From NCBI GenBank assembly GCA_023382655.1, contig JAHDWK010000017.1:79203-143202 (forward strand): a DNA stretch of 64,000 bases, written 5' to 3'. This DNA comes from Anaerolineae bacterium. GTDB taxonomy: Bacteria > Chloroflexota > Anaerolineae > Promineifilales > Promineifilaceae. The notes beneath the pieces were generated by a model. It did not search any database. It was not told the origin of the DNA and worked only from the letters and a program-made list of their open reading frames with translations. A program made the translations under genes and the position numbers. Positions 16,371 through 26,245 of the stretch are shown here, in pieces; the first letter of the stretch is position 1; each line of letters starts with the position of its first letter.

Positions 16371-18820
16371 TATTCGCCTAACTTTACGTGGACAGCAACG
16401 GCCGTGACGCCATACCCCGGCAACGGGACAACATTGCCGGCAACGGCACGGCCGTCCACCATCAGCGCCACTTCATGGCCGAGGCCAATCCGCTCCACCG
16501 CGATGTGATACTCTACGCCCCGGAATTGGCGCACGGCCGTAAAACCAGCCCAATCTGCGGGAATGACCGGTGCAATTTCCAGACCATTGTAAGACGGCCG
16601 TATGCCCAAAATCCATTGGGTAATGGCGACGTAGTTCCAGGCGGCCGTGCCCGTCAGCCATGAATTTTTAGCCTCGCCGTGCGTGGCTGCATCCTTCCCG
16701 GCGATCATCTGGGCATAGACATATGGCTCACACTTGTGCTGATCGCTAATCGCCTCCCGCGCCGACGGGTTGATGCGCAGATAATAATCCAATGCCTGCT
16801 CACCGTGCCTCACCAGTGTCTCCGCAATCATAATCCAGGGGTTGGTGTGGCAGAAGATACCGGCGTTTTCCTTATAGCCCGGCGGGTAGGAAGAAATCTC
16901 TCCCAGATGCAGGTAATACTGCGAATAGGCGGGTTGCTGCAAGACGATGCCATGTGGTGTGGCTAAATGCTCCGCCACCGAAACCAACGCCTGCGCCGCT
17001 TTGCCATCTTCCAGCCCCATCCCGGCCATGATGCAGATACCCTGCGGTTCAATAAAAATTTTGCCTTCCTCACATTCCTGCGAACCTATAACATGGCTAT
17101 AAAAATCATAGGCGCGGCGGAACCAGGCCCCATCCCAGCCATGGGTCAGTGTGGTCTGGGTCATAATGCTGGCGTGCCAGCGATAGGTTTCGGCCTCTTT
17201 GTGTTTGCCCAAATGATCGGCCAGAGCCGCCATCTCTTTGGCCGCCAGCACAAACAGCCCGGCAATAAAGACGGATTCGGCCGTCTTGCCGTCTTTGTTG
17301 GTGGTTGTCTGGAATGATTCGCCGGGATGCTCGGAGAAGGTGTTCAGATTCAGGCAATCATTCCAGTCGGCGCGACCAATAAGCGGCAGGTTGTGTGGCC
17401 CCAGCCGATCCAGTGTGTAGCGAATGCAACGCTGTAAATGCTCGTAAAGCGGCTCTTCGGTGCCGGGAGTGTTGTCATAGGGTACAAGTTCGTCGAGGAT
17501 GCTGGTATCGGCCGTTTCCTTCACATACGCCGCCACCGCCAGCACCAGCCACAGCGGGTCGTCATTAAAATTACCGCCCACAGCGTCGTTACCCCGCTTG
17601 GTGAGCGGCTGGTATTGGTGATAGGCGCCGCCGGTGGGCAACTGGGTGGCGGTAATGTCCAGAATCCGCTCGCGGGCGCGTTCGGGGATCATATGCACAA
17701 AACCGAGCAAATCCTGGTTGGAGTCACGGAAGCCCATACCCCGGCCAATGCCCGATTCGTAAAAGGAGGCGGAACGGGACATATTGAACGTGACCATGTT
17801 CTGGTAGGCATTCCAGATATTGACCATACGGTTGACGTGTTCGTCTGGTGACTCTACTTTGTAACCACCAAGCAAACGATCCCAATACGCGCGCAGTTGA
17901 TCAAATGCGGTCTGCACCTGCGCCGGGTCAAGGAACTGCTGGAGAATGGGCTTGACCCGCCGTTTGTTGAGAGTTTGGGAGCCGGGCGGGTCAAATTTCT
18001 CATCTGGTAGGTTTTCCTGGTAGCCCAACACAAAGATGATCTGCTTTGACTCGCCCGGCATGAGGGAGGAGAGATGAATGCTATGGGAACCAACCGGCGC
18101 CCAACCGTAGGCGACAGAGTTGGTGGATTGGCCCGCTTGCACAACGACAGGATTGTCATAGCCGCGATAGGGGCCGAGAAATGCTTCGCGCTGCGTATCG
18201 AAGCCGGCAATGGGGGCGGAACAGGCGAAGTAGGCAAAATGGTCGCGCCGTTCCCGGTATTCGGTTTTGTGGTAGATGACGCCATCTTCAATTTCCACCT
18301 GACCGATGCTGAAGTTACGCTGGAAGTTGGTGGCGTCGTCGTTGGCGTCCCAGAGGCAAAATTCAATGTAAGAGAAGGCGGAGAGGTTCACGGCCGTGTC
18401 CCGCTCATTTGTCACCGTCATTTCCCACACTTCCAGCGTCTGGTCAAGGGGCACAAAGTAGCGCGTTTCGGCTCTGATACCCTTGTATTGGGAAGCGATG
18501 GTGGTGTAACCCATACCATGACGACAGGTGTAACTGTCCAACTCCTGGCGCGTGGGCTGCCAGGTGGGCGACCAGAAGTCGCCGCTGTCATTGTCGCGCA
18601 AATAGAGGTAACGGCCGCCAAAATCGAAGGGGACGTTGTTGTAACGGTAGCGGGTTAATCGCCGCAGCCGGGCATCTTTGTAGAAGGAATAGCCGCCAGC
18701 GGTATTGCTAATCAAACCAAAATAATCCTGGCTGCCCAAATAGTTAATCCAGGGCAGCGGGGTATCGGGCCGGGTAATGACGTATTCCCGGTTAGCATCG
18801 TCAAAATATCCGTAACGCAT
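16370..18820 (-). CDS. GH94 cellobiose phosphorylase
   Basis: An 816-residue GH94 enzyme. It opens with M-R-Y-G-Y-F-D-D-A-N-R-E-Y-V-I-T and has W-I-N-Y-L-G, G-G-Y-S-F-Y-K-D-A and L-T-R-Y-R-Y-N-N, all typical of true cellobiose phosphorylases. The catalytic region has M-G-F-R-D-S-N-Q-D-L-L-G and T-G-G-A-Y-H-Q-Y-Q-P-L. The expected reaction is cellobiose plus phosphate to glucose-1-phosphate plus glucose in the cytoplasm; laminaribiose or another beta-diglucoside is possible given the nearby GH16. AGGAG stands 7 nt before the ATG. It follows the GH3 lipoprotein by 75 bp. Confidence 0.88.
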   Translation of the reverse strand: MRYGYFDDANREYVITRPDTPLPWINYLGSQDYFGLISNTAGGYSFYKDARLRRLTRYRYNNVPFDFGGRYLYLRDNDSGDFWSPTWQPTRQELDSYTCRHGMGYTTIASQYKGIRAETRYFVPLDQTLEVWEMTVTNERDTAVNLSAFSYIEFCLWDANDDATNFQRNFSIGQVEIEDGVIYHKTEYRERRDHFAYFACSAPIAGFDTQREAFLGPYRGYDNPVVVQAGQSTNSVAYGWAPVGSHSIHLSSLMPGESKQIIFVLGYQENLPDEKFDPPGSQTLNKRRVKPILQQFLDPAQVQTAFDQLRAYWDRLLGGYKVESPDEHVNRMVNIWNAYQNMVTFNMSRSASFYESGIGRGMGFRDSNQDLLGFVHMIPERARERILDITATQLPTGGAYHQYQPLTKRGNDAVGGNFNDDPLWLVLAVAAYVKETADTSILDELVPYDNTPGTEEPLYEHLQRCIRYTLDRLGPHNLPLIGRADWNDCLNLNTFSEHPGESFQTTTNKDGKTAESVFIAGLFVLAAKEMAALADHLGKHKEAETYRWHASIMTQTTLTHGWDGAWFRRAYDFYSHVIGSQECEEGKIFIEPQGICIMAGMGLEDGKAAQALVSVAEHLATPHGIVLQQPAYSQYYLHLGEISSYPPGYKENAGIFCHTNPWIMIAETLVRHGEQALDYYLRINPSAREAISDQHKCEPYVYAQMIAGKDAATHGEAKNSWLTGTAAWNYVAITQWILGIRPSYNGLEIAPVIPADWAGFTAVRQFRGVEYHIAVERIGLGHEVALMVDGRAVAGNVVPLPGYGVTAVAVHVKLGE

Positions 18821-18837
18821 TTTTCTTCTCCTGATTT

Positions 18838-18901
18838 TTCAACGCAGAGACGCGGAGGCGCGGAGAAAAATCCTCTGCGTCTCTGCACCTCTGCGTTAAT
18901 T
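18838..18901. repeat. AACGCAGAGACGCGGAGG inverted repeat
   Basis: Imperfect direct and inverted copies of a GCAGAGACGCAGAGG-type unit form a hairpin between GH3 and GH94 genes. The TAA stop of the GH3 gene (complement at 18896-18898) is the start of the TTAACGCAGAGG arm. Confidence 0.65.
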
Positions 18902-20812
18902 TTCTGTTGTTAAGCCATATCCGAAAGGAAATAGCGGTTCGTCGCCAGCGCCTAATGGCAGTTGTTCCATGCTGGCGGGCCAGGTGTAAGGCAGTTGGCC
19001 GGTGAAGAGGTGGTCGCCAAAGAGGTTGTCGGCAATGCCCTGCCCTTCGGTGCCGGGCAGCCAGGCGGCAATCCAGGCCTCGGCCAGGGGGAGGGCGTCG
19101 GTAATGAGCAACGGCCGTCCCGACAGCAAAATGACCACCACTTTGTCTGCCTGCTCGCCCATGCGTCGGATCAATTCCACATCGCTGTCACTCAGACTCA
19201 AATCGGCGGCGTCACCCCACCCTTCGGCATACGGCAGTTCACCCAAGACCACAATGCCCACGTCGGCGGGTGGATCAAAACTGTCAAAACGGCCAAACTT
19301 GTTGAACTGTACCTCGCCGGTGGCGGTGGCCCCTATCGCTTCCAGAATGGTCGTGCCTTCGGTGATATTGCCGGGTTTCCCCTGCCATTCAATGGTCCAT
19401 CCACCCGATTGCACGCCAATGTCGTCGGCAAACGCGCCGGCGACAAAAATACGGGCGTCTTTGGACAGGGGCAGCGTCCCGGTTTCGTTTTGCAGCAGCA
19501 CCAGCGATTGGCTGACCGCTTCTCGCGCCAGGGCGCGGTGTTCGGCCGAGCCGATCAAGCCGATGTTGGTGGTGTCGGCGTAGGGATTCTCAAACAGCCC
19601 CAGGTTAAATTTGGCGGTGAGGATGCGACGGACGGCGTCGTCAATGCGGGCTTCGGTGATGTCGCCATTCTCAACGGCCGTCAACATTGTGTTGATAAAC
19701 CGCAGGTAATCATACGGCACCATGTTCATGTCTACCCCGGCATTAACGGAGATAACAACCGCTTCGTAATAGTTGGGTGTAATCTGGTCAATCCCCTGCC
19801 AGTCAGACACCAGGAAACCGGCAAAACCCAACTCTCCTTTGAGAACGTCCATCAGCAGGTATTGTTGGCCGTGCATCTTTGTGCCGTTCCAACTGCTGAA
19901 GCTAACCATGATGCTTTGCGCGCCCGCGTCTATGGCCGCCTCGTAGGGCGGCAAGTACAGGGCGCGCAGCGTGGCTTCGTCCACCTGCATATCCCCCTGG
20001 TCAAGCATGTAATCCTGGGTGGTGGAACTACCCCAGACCGTGCCACCGTCGCCGATGTAATGTTTGGGGGTGGCGAGAACGGCCGTCGCCGCACCTAAAT
20101 CTTCCCCTTGTGACCCTTGCATGAAGGCTACGCCCAATTCGCTGACGAGTGCTGTGTTTTCGCTGTACGCTTCATACGTCCGCCCCCAGCGAATATCCTG
20201 GGGCACGGCAATCACCGGGGCGTAGTTCCAGGGGATGCCGGTGGCGCGGGTTTCGATGGCGGTAATATGCCCGATTTGCTGCACCAGTTCCGGGTTGCGG
20301 CTGGCCCCCAGGCCGATGTTGTGTGGGAAAATGGTGGCGTTTTTCAAATTGTTGTGACCATGAACGGCATCTACGCCATAAATAATGGGGATGGCTAAAG
20401 GAGTACCGAGGGCAGCTTCCTGATAGCTGTTCACCATTTCGGCCCACTGTTCCGGCGTGTTACCGGTGTGGGGGTAGCCACCACCGCCGCTGAGAATGCC
20501 ACCGATGAAGTAATCGGTCACGGCCGTTGGCAAAATACTGTTCTTCTCTACCAGGGTCATCTGCCCAATTTTTTCGGCCAGGGTCATGCGCCCCAGTAAA
20601 TCTTCTACTCGTTCAGCCGCGGGCAGGGTGGGGTTCAAATAGGCAGGAACGGGTTCGGCCGTTGGCGAGGGTTCGATAGCGGGTGCAACTTCCGTCGCGG
20701 CCGTAGCCGGTGGGCTGGTGGGGATAGCGGTGGGTTGTTGTTGGCAGGCTACGGCCGTGAACAACAAAATCATCCCCAAAATAATCATGTGTAAACGCCG
20801 GTCGGCGGTCAT
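18896..20812 (-). CDS. GH3 beta-glucosidase lipoprotein
   Basis: A 638-residue protein with a lipoprotein signal peptide ending F-T-A-V-A-C and a T/P-rich linker to about residue 60. The GH3 (alpha/beta)8 domain has nucleophile Asp337 in L-V-S-D-W-Q-G, K-H-Y-I-G-D and W-N-G-T motifs, and an alpha/beta sandwich domain follows. It resembles exo-beta-glucan glucohydrolases, releasing glucose from beta-1,3/1,4-glucans outside the membrane. It lacks the C-terminal fibronectin-like domain of the GH3 at 36010-38688. It lies between the clan GH-A lipoprotein and cellobiose phosphorylase in the minus-strand sugar locus. Confidence 0.87.
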   Translation of the reverse strand: MTADRRLHMIILGMILLFTAVACQQQPTAIPTSPPATAATEVAPAIEPSPTAEPVPAYLNPTLPAAERVEDLLGRMTLAEKIGQMTLVEKNSILPTAVTDYFIGGILSGGGGYPHTGNTPEQWAEMVNSYQEAALGTPLAIPIIYGVDAVHGHNNLKNATIFPHNIGLGASRNPELVQQIGHITAIETRATGIPWNYAPVIAVPQDIRWGRTYEAYSENTALVSELGVAFMQGSQGEDLGAATAVLATPKHYIGDGGTVWGSSTTQDYMLDQGDMQVDEATLRALYLPPYEAAIDAGAQSIMVSFSSWNGTKMHGQQYLLMDVLKGELGFAGFLVSDWQGIDQITPNYYEAVVISVNAGVDMNMVPYDYLRFINTMLTAVENGDITEARIDDAVRRILTAKFNLGLFENPYADTTNIGLIGSAEHRALAREAVSQSLVLLQNETGTLPLSKDARIFVAGAFADDIGVQSGGWTIEWQGKPGNITEGTTILEAIGATATGEVQFNKFGRFDSFDPPADVGIVVLGELPYAEGWGDAADLSLSDSDVELIRRMGEQADKVVVILLSGRPLLITDALPLAEAWIAAWLPGTEGQGIADNLFGDHLFTGQLPYTWPASMEQLPLGAGDEPLFPFGYGLTTEN

Positions 20813-20874
20813 TTATCTAAATCCTATTGCGTATGATGTCATAAGCAGAAACGCATACGCCATACGCCATCCGT

Positions 20875-22248
20875 TCATGGTGACAGCACCAATAATGAAA
20901 TGGATTGGCCGGGCAAGGTAATGGTTTCCCCGTTCGTCCATTCGATCGCGCCTAAATTTTCGGCATTGTGTTCCGCATCAAAGCGCCATAGTTCGGCGCT
21001 GCTGCTACCGGCGTACCCATCCACCTGCAAGGGGACAGCTACCTCATCTGGCCCACGATTGACCATCATCAAAGTCACCGCGCCATCATCGCGCCAGGCA
21101 GCAAAAATGGAAACATCCGCCACGCCAGAACTGGCATGTAGCTTTTCATTACCAAACTGCTGGTACATCTTGTAGACGTAGAAGGTAGGATTGGGGGCAT
21201 TAATGGCCAGCAGCCCGGCGCCTCCCCGGCTGTGAGCGATGACAAAATAGGCCACCATGTCTACATCCTGCTCAATCATACGGCCTAACGAATCGGCCCA
21301 CCAGATGGCGTTGTAGAAGGAGTCTGGCGTGGCCTCGCCGCCGAGGGTATTGCTCCAATTGGAGTTAACCTCCATGACAGCCACAGGCAGGTCACGGCCG
21401 GCTTCTTCCTGAATGACCTGGCGCAGATGGGGAATGATGGCATCCCATTCCGGGCTATTCTGGCGCAGCTCTTCAATAGTGGGGTTGGGATTGGTACCGC
21501 TGGCAGGGAAAGGATAGCGGTGGATGGCCACAACGTCTACCAGATCACCATTGGCGCGCAGGAATTCACGCATCCAGTCACGGCCGTTGGCATCTTGTGG
21601 ATTATTGGCGTCTATGGCCGTGTATTGGCTCAAATCTGGCCCTATTAACAATATTTCCGGGTCAGCCGCTTTCATCGCTTCGGCAAATTCACGCCAACGT
21701 TGGTTAAAGTAGACTGTATCCCATTCCGTGAAACCGCGCGCCGGCGCATAGAGATTGGGTTCGTTGCCAATACTCCAATACTTAACCCCATACCCTCTGT
21801 CTTCATTCACCAGGCGCATCATGTCCACAGCTTCTTCGGGTGTGCCGCCCAGCAAATTAACATGAAAGACGATTTCCGCATCCACCATACCCGCCAGGTC
21901 CATCAGAAAATCTACCTGATTCGGCCGCACGGTATTTTCGTCACCCCAATTGCCGCCGGGAAAACGCAGCATGGTTAACCCCGACGATTGATATTCACCG
22001 AGCATGTTGGCGGGCACGGCCGTCCACGGGCCATAGTTTGTACCATAAACCCAGGGGTTAATTGGCCCCCGGGCGATACCGGCATTCACGTAGAGTTGAT
22101 CGGGTAAAGCGGTGGCGGGGACGGGCGTGGGGGTTGGCGTGGGCAGGGAGGTGGGAGGTACGGCCGTAGCCTCCTCCTTTACCCCTGGCGGTTGGGAACA
22201 GGCAACCAAAACCAAAAGTAGCCATGCTACAACAAAAAATCGGTGCAT
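20875..22248 (-). CDS. clan GH-A glycoside hydrolase lipoprotein
   Basis: A 457-residue protein with a lipobox (V-L-V-A-C), a TPTP linker and a TIM-barrel glycosidase. Y-W-S-I-G-N-E-P-N offers the acid/base Glu and V-A-V-M-E-V-N-S the probable nucleophile Glu, the clan GH-A layout. A C-terminal beta domain follows. F-P-G-G-N-W-G-D suggests a GH44/GH51/GH39-like enzyme, but I cannot fix the family. It probably cleaves plant or algal polysaccharide outside the cell. The ATG at 22248 is preferred over one 16 codons upstream because GGAAGG stands about 9 nt before it and the lipoprotein signal then begins correctly. Confidence 0.78.
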   Translation of the reverse strand: MHRFFVVAWLLLVLVACSQPPGVKEEATAVPPTSLPTPTPTPVPATALPDQLYVNAGIARGPINPWVYGTNYGPWTAVPANMLGEYQSSGLTMLRFPGGNWGDENTVRPNQVDFLMDLAGMVDAEIVFHVNLLGGTPEEAVDMMRLVNEDRGYGVKYWSIGNEPNLYAPARGFTEWDTVYFNQRWREFAEAMKAADPEILLIGPDLSQYTAIDANNPQDANGRDWMREFLRANGDLVDVVAIHRYPFPASGTNPNPTIEELRQNSPEWDAIIPHLRQVIQEEAGRDLPVAVMEVNSNWSNTLGGEATPDSFYNAIWWADSLGRMIEQDVDMVAYFVIAHSRGGAGLLAINAPNPTFYVYKMYQQFGNEKLHASSGVADVSIFAAWRDDGAVTLMMVNRGPDEVAVPLQVDGYAGSSSAELWRFDAEHNAENLGAIEWTNGETITLPGQSISLLVLSP

Positions 22249-22283
22249 TTTCTTGAACCTTCCTGGATTTTTATGACCTGATG

Positions 22284-22322
22284 CGTAGGGCGTCACCAGT
22301 TTGTAACCTGGTACGCCCTACC
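22284..22322. repeat. GTAGGGCGT...ACGCCCTAC hairpin
   Basis: The GTAGGGCGT and ACGCCCTAC arms, with an inner ACCAG/CTGGT extension, form a stem between the permease operon end (22347) and the downstream glycosidase start (22248). It may reduce read-through or protect transcript ends; no T-run is present. Confidence 0.55.
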
Positions 22323-22346
22323 CATTATGTGTTGGCGACCTACTTC

Positions 22347-23417
22347 CTATTTATCAACACCCGTAACCACCAGACCCTGAACAAAGAATCGTTGCGCCAG
22401 GATGAACAAAATCAGGGGCACAACCAACGCCATCAACGAAGCCGCCTGAATAAGTTCTGGGTTGGAGCCATAAATACCATTAAACAGTGGCAACGCCACA
22501 GAAATAGGCCACTTGTCTCGTGCGGTAGATAAATAGATCAGTGGACCAAAGTAGTCATTCCAGGCATATACAATATGGAATACCGTAATAGCCAGCAGCG
22601 CCGGAAAAGATTGCGGCAGAATTACCGACCAGAGAATACGAAATCGGCTGGCCCCATCTATCATTGCGGCTTCGTCCATTTCACGAGGAATGGTCATGAA
22701 GTATTGCCTGAGGAGGAAAACATCAAAAGCGTTGGCAAAGAAAGTAGGCACAATGAGTGGCAACCATGTCCCCACCCAGCCAATTTTCTGGAAAAAAGTA
22801 TAAGTAGGAATAACGGTCACAAATGCCGGTAAAAAGAGCGTCGAAATTAGGACCAGAAACAAAAAGTCACGGCCGGGAAAGTCAAATCGCGAAAATCCAT
22901 AGGCCACAACCGTGCAAGACATCAACACGCCAATAGTAGATAAAACCGCATACATGGTGGTGTTATACATGAGACGCGGGAAATTGATGGTCTCCCACAC
23001 GGTGCTGAAATTGCCCCAATAAGGAGCAAATTGCCAGGGTCGCTCTAAGGCTCGCCAGGAAACCGCGCAAGCAAACTCGCCACGGCCGAGATCGTCAGGA
23101 TCAGCAAACGTACTTTCCCTTAGCCCTTTCTTAACCAGAACCAGCCCTTTCGACCCATTATCATTTTCGCTGCCTACACAGGTGTTCATAGGCACAGAGT
23201 AAGTTTCCATCTCGACGCCATTGTATTCCGCTATGGCGGCGCGAGCGGGCCAAAGGGGCGCCCCCAAAACAGACATTTGCTGTGGCGTTTTAAGCGCCGT
23301 CGAAATCATATAAAAAAATGGGGAAAGAAACATGAACAAGAGTATTAGCGCAAAGCCGGTGACAGTAAATGTTTTTGCAGTCTCACGTGGATGACGACGT
23401 CTGGATAGTGCTTTCAT
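22347..23417 (-). CDS. carbohydrate ABC transporter permease, MalG type
   Basis: A 356-residue inner-membrane permease with six predicted helices. The EAA loop (E-M-D-E-A-A-M-I-D-G-A-S-R-F-R-I) near the C-terminus would contact the ATPase. An enlarged external loop of roughly 90 residues between helices 1 and 2 (about 47-135) is longer than in E. coli MalG. It pairs with the permease at 23436 and the binding protein at 24553 to import an oligosaccharide. AAGGAG lies about 9 nt before the ATG. It contains no ACGGCCGT. Confidence 0.88.
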   Translation of the reverse strand: MKALSRRRHPRETAKTFTVTGFALILLFMFLSPFFYMISTALKTPQQMSVLGAPLWPARAAIAEYNGVEMETYSVPMNTCVGSENDNGSKGLVLVKKGLRESTFADPDDLGRGEFACAVSWRALERPWQFAPYWGNFSTVWETINFPRLMYNTTMYAVLSTIGVLMSCTVVAYGFSRFDFPGRDFLFLVLISTLFLPAFVTVIPTYTFFQKIGWVGTWLPLIVPTFFANAFDVFLLRQYFMTIPREMDEAAMIDGASRFRILWSVILPQSFPALLAITVFHIVYAWNDYFGPLIYLSTARDKWPISVALPLFNGIYGSNPELIQAASLMALVVPLILFILAQRFFVQGLVVTGVDK

Positions 23418-23435
23418 GGTTTGTTGACTCCTTAA

Positions 23436-24437
23436 TTACGAGCGGGCTTCGCCGGCATAATAAACCCAGTAACGCGCCGTCCTAAACAAAAGCACAGTGA
23501 AGATGAGAATGATGACAAACAACAACCAGGCCATGGCTGAGCCATACGACATGTTTTGAAAGACAAAGAATGTTCGGTACAAGTAAAGATTGTAGAACAT
23601 GGTGGCGCCACCTGGCCGCCCAGTCCCATTGTTAACCACCAGCGGAACCAGAAAATATTGGAACAGACCCACGATGGCCAGTACCAGGTTAAAAAAGATA
23701 ACAGGTGAAATCATGGGGAAAGTGACATTACGGAAAGATTGAAATGCATTCGCGCCATCTACTTTGGCTGCATCATAGAGCGCGGTAGGAACTCCTTGCA
23801 AGCCAGCCAACGTAATGAGCATGGCGTTACCGATACCCCAGATACCCATAATGACATAGGTAGGGTATACCCAGTTGACATCGTTGGCCCAGTTAGGCAC
23901 AATGGCTCTGGGGACGCCTATGGATAAGAGTGCGCGATTGATCCAACCTGTTTCGGGGTTGAGCATGCCTCCCCAGAGAAAGATAGCCGCCACAAAGGGA
24001 ATGATGTAAGGCATGTAAAACAGGGTACGTATGGGTGTGGAACCTTTCAGATGGTGATTGTTCATCAGCAGCGCCAGACCCAATGGCAATAAAATCGCTA
24101 CCGGGAGGGCAATCATGCCGAACCTGAATGTGATCCACATTGAACCCGGTGTTTGGCTACTAAAGCGCCATATTTGCGGGTCATTAAACAGTTGTTGATA
24201 GTTTCGCAGACCTACAAATTCAGGGGTACTCAAAATCCCATCGGTAATTTTGAGGTCAAGAAAGCTAAAAAACAGACTGGCCAGTATAGGCAGGATGGTG
24301 AAAACCAGGAATCCAATAAGCCAGGGTGAAATGAAAAGCAAACCCTCTCGCATTTCACGCCGTTTGACAGATGACAAGGCACGATAGGCTCTAAGCGACG
24401 GCAATTGGGGCATGCCACGGTTTAGTTGTTCAAACAT
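23436..24437 (-). CDS. carbohydrate ABC transporter permease, MalF/UgpA type
   Basis: A 333-residue permease with about six helices. Its EAA motif reads Y-D-A-A-K-V-D-G-A-N-A-F-Q-S-F. The start at 24437 is chosen because GAGGAGAG precedes it and the upstream 20 codons look untranslated. It is 18 bp upstream of the MalG-type permease gene and forms with it the membrane channel. No ATP-binding subunit is encoded nearby, so a shared MsiK/MalK-like ATPase elsewhere is inferred. Confidence 0.88.
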   Translation of the reverse strand: MFEQLNRGMPQLPSLRAYRALSSVKRREMREGLLFISPWLIGFLVFTILPILASLFFSFLDLKITDGILSTPEFVGLRNYQQLFNDPQIWRFSSQTPGSMWITFRFGMIALPVAILLPLGLALLMNNHHLKGSTPIRTLFYMPYIIPFVAAIFLWGGMLNPETGWINRALLSIGVPRAIVPNWANDVNWVYPTYVIMGIWGIGNAMLITLAGLQGVPTALYDAAKVDGANAFQSFRNVTFPMISPVIFFNLVLAIVGLFQYFLVPLVVNNGTGRPGGATMFYNLYLYRTFFVFQNMSYGSAMAWLLFVIILIFTVLLFRTARYWVYYAGEARS

Positions 24438-24508
24438 AATCTCTCTCCTCTCTATCTTTGTCAAATGGTGAACAAAATTGCATCCTGGGTACCGCACCTA
24501 CCCTGGGA

Positions 24509-24543
24509 ATAGGCAGGATAGCCTCAGGTGCTATCCTGCCTAT
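24509..24543. repeat. hairpin between binding-protein and permease genes
   Basis: ATAGGCAGGATAG (24509-24521) and CTATCCTGCCTAT (24531-24543) form a perfect 13-bp stem with a 9-nt loop. It sits directly after the binding-protein stop, where such stems often stabilise the upstream mRNA or attenuate permease transcription. No T-run follows on the minus strand. Confidence 0.7.
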
Positions 24544-24552
24544 CATATCAGG

Positions 24553-26109
24553 TTATTGCCGATTATAGATAGCTTCGAGGTCTGTGACCAGTTGGTCCCA
24601 TTCGGCATCGTAATCTAACTGATCGGGCGCGGTGTTCAGGAGGAGGTCAAAGAATGTCTGTCCTCGGGCCCAGGCTTCGGGGTAGTTGGGTTGATATTGT
24701 TCGGCGCTGGGTGCATCCGGATAAGAGAGGCCTGCCTCGAAAACAGCAATGCTCTCTGGCGATAAGAAGGGATATCGCTCTGTCTGTACGGTCCAGAAAG
24801 CTTCTCGTTTGTCCGGGATGGCTGGTAAGGCGCCATATACCGGCAGCAGTTTGTCTGCGCCATCGGTGATGAGGTATTGCAAGACAGCGTAGGCTTCTTC
24901 GGGATGTTCGGTACCGCTCCAGATACGGAAGGTGTCGGCATCCACACGGCCGTGATACTCGCCATCATCACCCACAGGCAAAATGCCAGCCTGGAATTCC
25001 AGACCCGCTTCGGCGAATTCACCCAGGCAGCAGGTGTACCACAAAGGCGTGACAATCATGGCCGCCCGCCCGCTGTTGAAGACGTTGCCGCTTCCCCATT
25101 CAGCCGCGCCGGTCACCGCCGCGGGCACCGCAAAGGGTTGTTCGCCCCAAATGGCGTCATAGACCCAGCGATTTGCTTCTTTCCAGCTTTCGGGCATGGT
25201 GGACACGTAACTGCCCGCTTCCTCGCCCTCATAGATTTTGGTAGCGCCCGCACGGTATGATGCCATGTAGTTTGTATGTGTCTGCCATTGCGGTTGGTAA
25301 CCAACTTGCTGGATTTGGGTGCGGTCGAAGCCCTCTTCAGTGGAATTCAGGCCGTTGATGTCAATGGTCAGGCGACGGGCCACTTCAGAGAAGGTATCCC
25401 AGTTCCATTCAACTTCTTCACCATCCAGCTCATACATATCGCCATAGTTTTGCGGCGGGTAAGCCAGCCCCACTTCATCAAACAAGGCTGGTTGGAAGTA
25501 AACAGCAGCCGGGAATACAGCGAACGGCAAACCGACCTGCCCTTCCTCTGTCTGGTAAGAATCTACCAATGCCGGATCGAAGACAGATGTATCAAAACCG
25601 CTGGCATCGACCAGGGGGCCAATGTCCAACCATTGACCAAAGAAGGAGTTGGAGCCAGTCCAACCTACCGGGCCAATGACGTCAGGGCCGTTACCAGAAG
25701 CAATCTGGGTGGATAGAGTTTGAACAGCACTATCGTTGGGCACAATTTCCAGAACGAGTTCAATCTCATCTTGAGAAGCGTTGAAATCGGCCACAACTTC
25801 TTCTTGAGTGGCAACCTGTTCCGCATTTGTGCCGGTGCCTAGACCAACGAACCAGCGGATCTGAACCTTATCGCTGGCAGGCTCTTCAGCAGCCGGTTCT
25901 TCGGCCGGCGCTTCTTCTTCCATCGGTTCTTCGGCAGGCGCTTCTTCTTCAGCAGGCACTTCTTCTTCCATCGGTTCTTCAGCGGTTTCTTCTTCAGTGG
26001 TTGCCGGTTCTTCGGCTGGTTCTTCGGTAGCTGTGTCACCGCCACAGGCAACCAGAGCCAGGCCCAGAATCAAAGCTAATAGTAATAACAGAAAACGTTT
26101 TGTACGCAT
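24553..26109 (-). CDS. ABC sugar-binding lipoprotein
   Basis: A 518-residue solute-binding protein of the extracellular family 1 type. The signal peptide ends L-V-A-C-G-G, so the mature protein is lipid-anchored. About 50 residues of E/P/A-rich low-complexity linker follow (roughly 27-80), then a two-lobed binding domain. It should capture an oligosaccharide and deliver it to the two downstream permeases. The start at 26109 is set by AAGGAG 8 nt upstream and a proper signal peptide. The acidic linker is encoded by imperfect repeats around 25880-26030. Confidence 0.88.
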   Translation of the reverse strand: MRTKRFLLLLLALILGLALVACGGDTATEEPAEEPATTEEETAEEPMEEEVPAEEEAPAEEPMEEEAPAEEPAAEEPASDKVQIRWFVGLGTGTNAEQVATQEEVVADFNASQDEIELVLEIVPNDSAVQTLSTQIASGNGPDVIGPVGWTGSNSFFGQWLDIGPLVDASGFDTSVFDPALVDSYQTEEGQVGLPFAVFPAAVYFQPALFDEVGLAYPPQNYGDMYELDGEEVEWNWDTFSEVARRLTIDINGLNSTEEGFDRTQIQQVGYQPQWQTHTNYMASYRAGATKIYEGEEAGSYVSTMPESWKEANRWVYDAIWGEQPFAVPAAVTGAAEWGSGNVFNSGRAAMIVTPLWYTCCLGEFAEAGLEFQAGILPVGDDGEYHGRVDADTFRIWSGTEHPEEAYAVLQYLITDGADKLLPVYGALPAIPDKREAFWTVQTERYPFLSPESIAVFEAGLSYPDAPSAEQYQPNYPEAWARGQTFFDLLLNTAPDQLDYDAEWDQLVTDLEAIYNRQ

Positions 26110-26245
26110 GTTCTTCTCTCCTTGTGCGTATCTGACTTTGAATTTGAATACTCGAATCACTAAGGTTTACTCTCACTTATAAATAGATTGTCTGTCCGGT
26201 TGTGATGGGGCTGTGCAAGGGGACAATTGACAACCTGGGAAGTTG

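Noticed and set aside
18962..20098. Open frame of 378 codons on the plus strand
   Set aside because: Antisense shadow of the GH3 lipoprotein gene.
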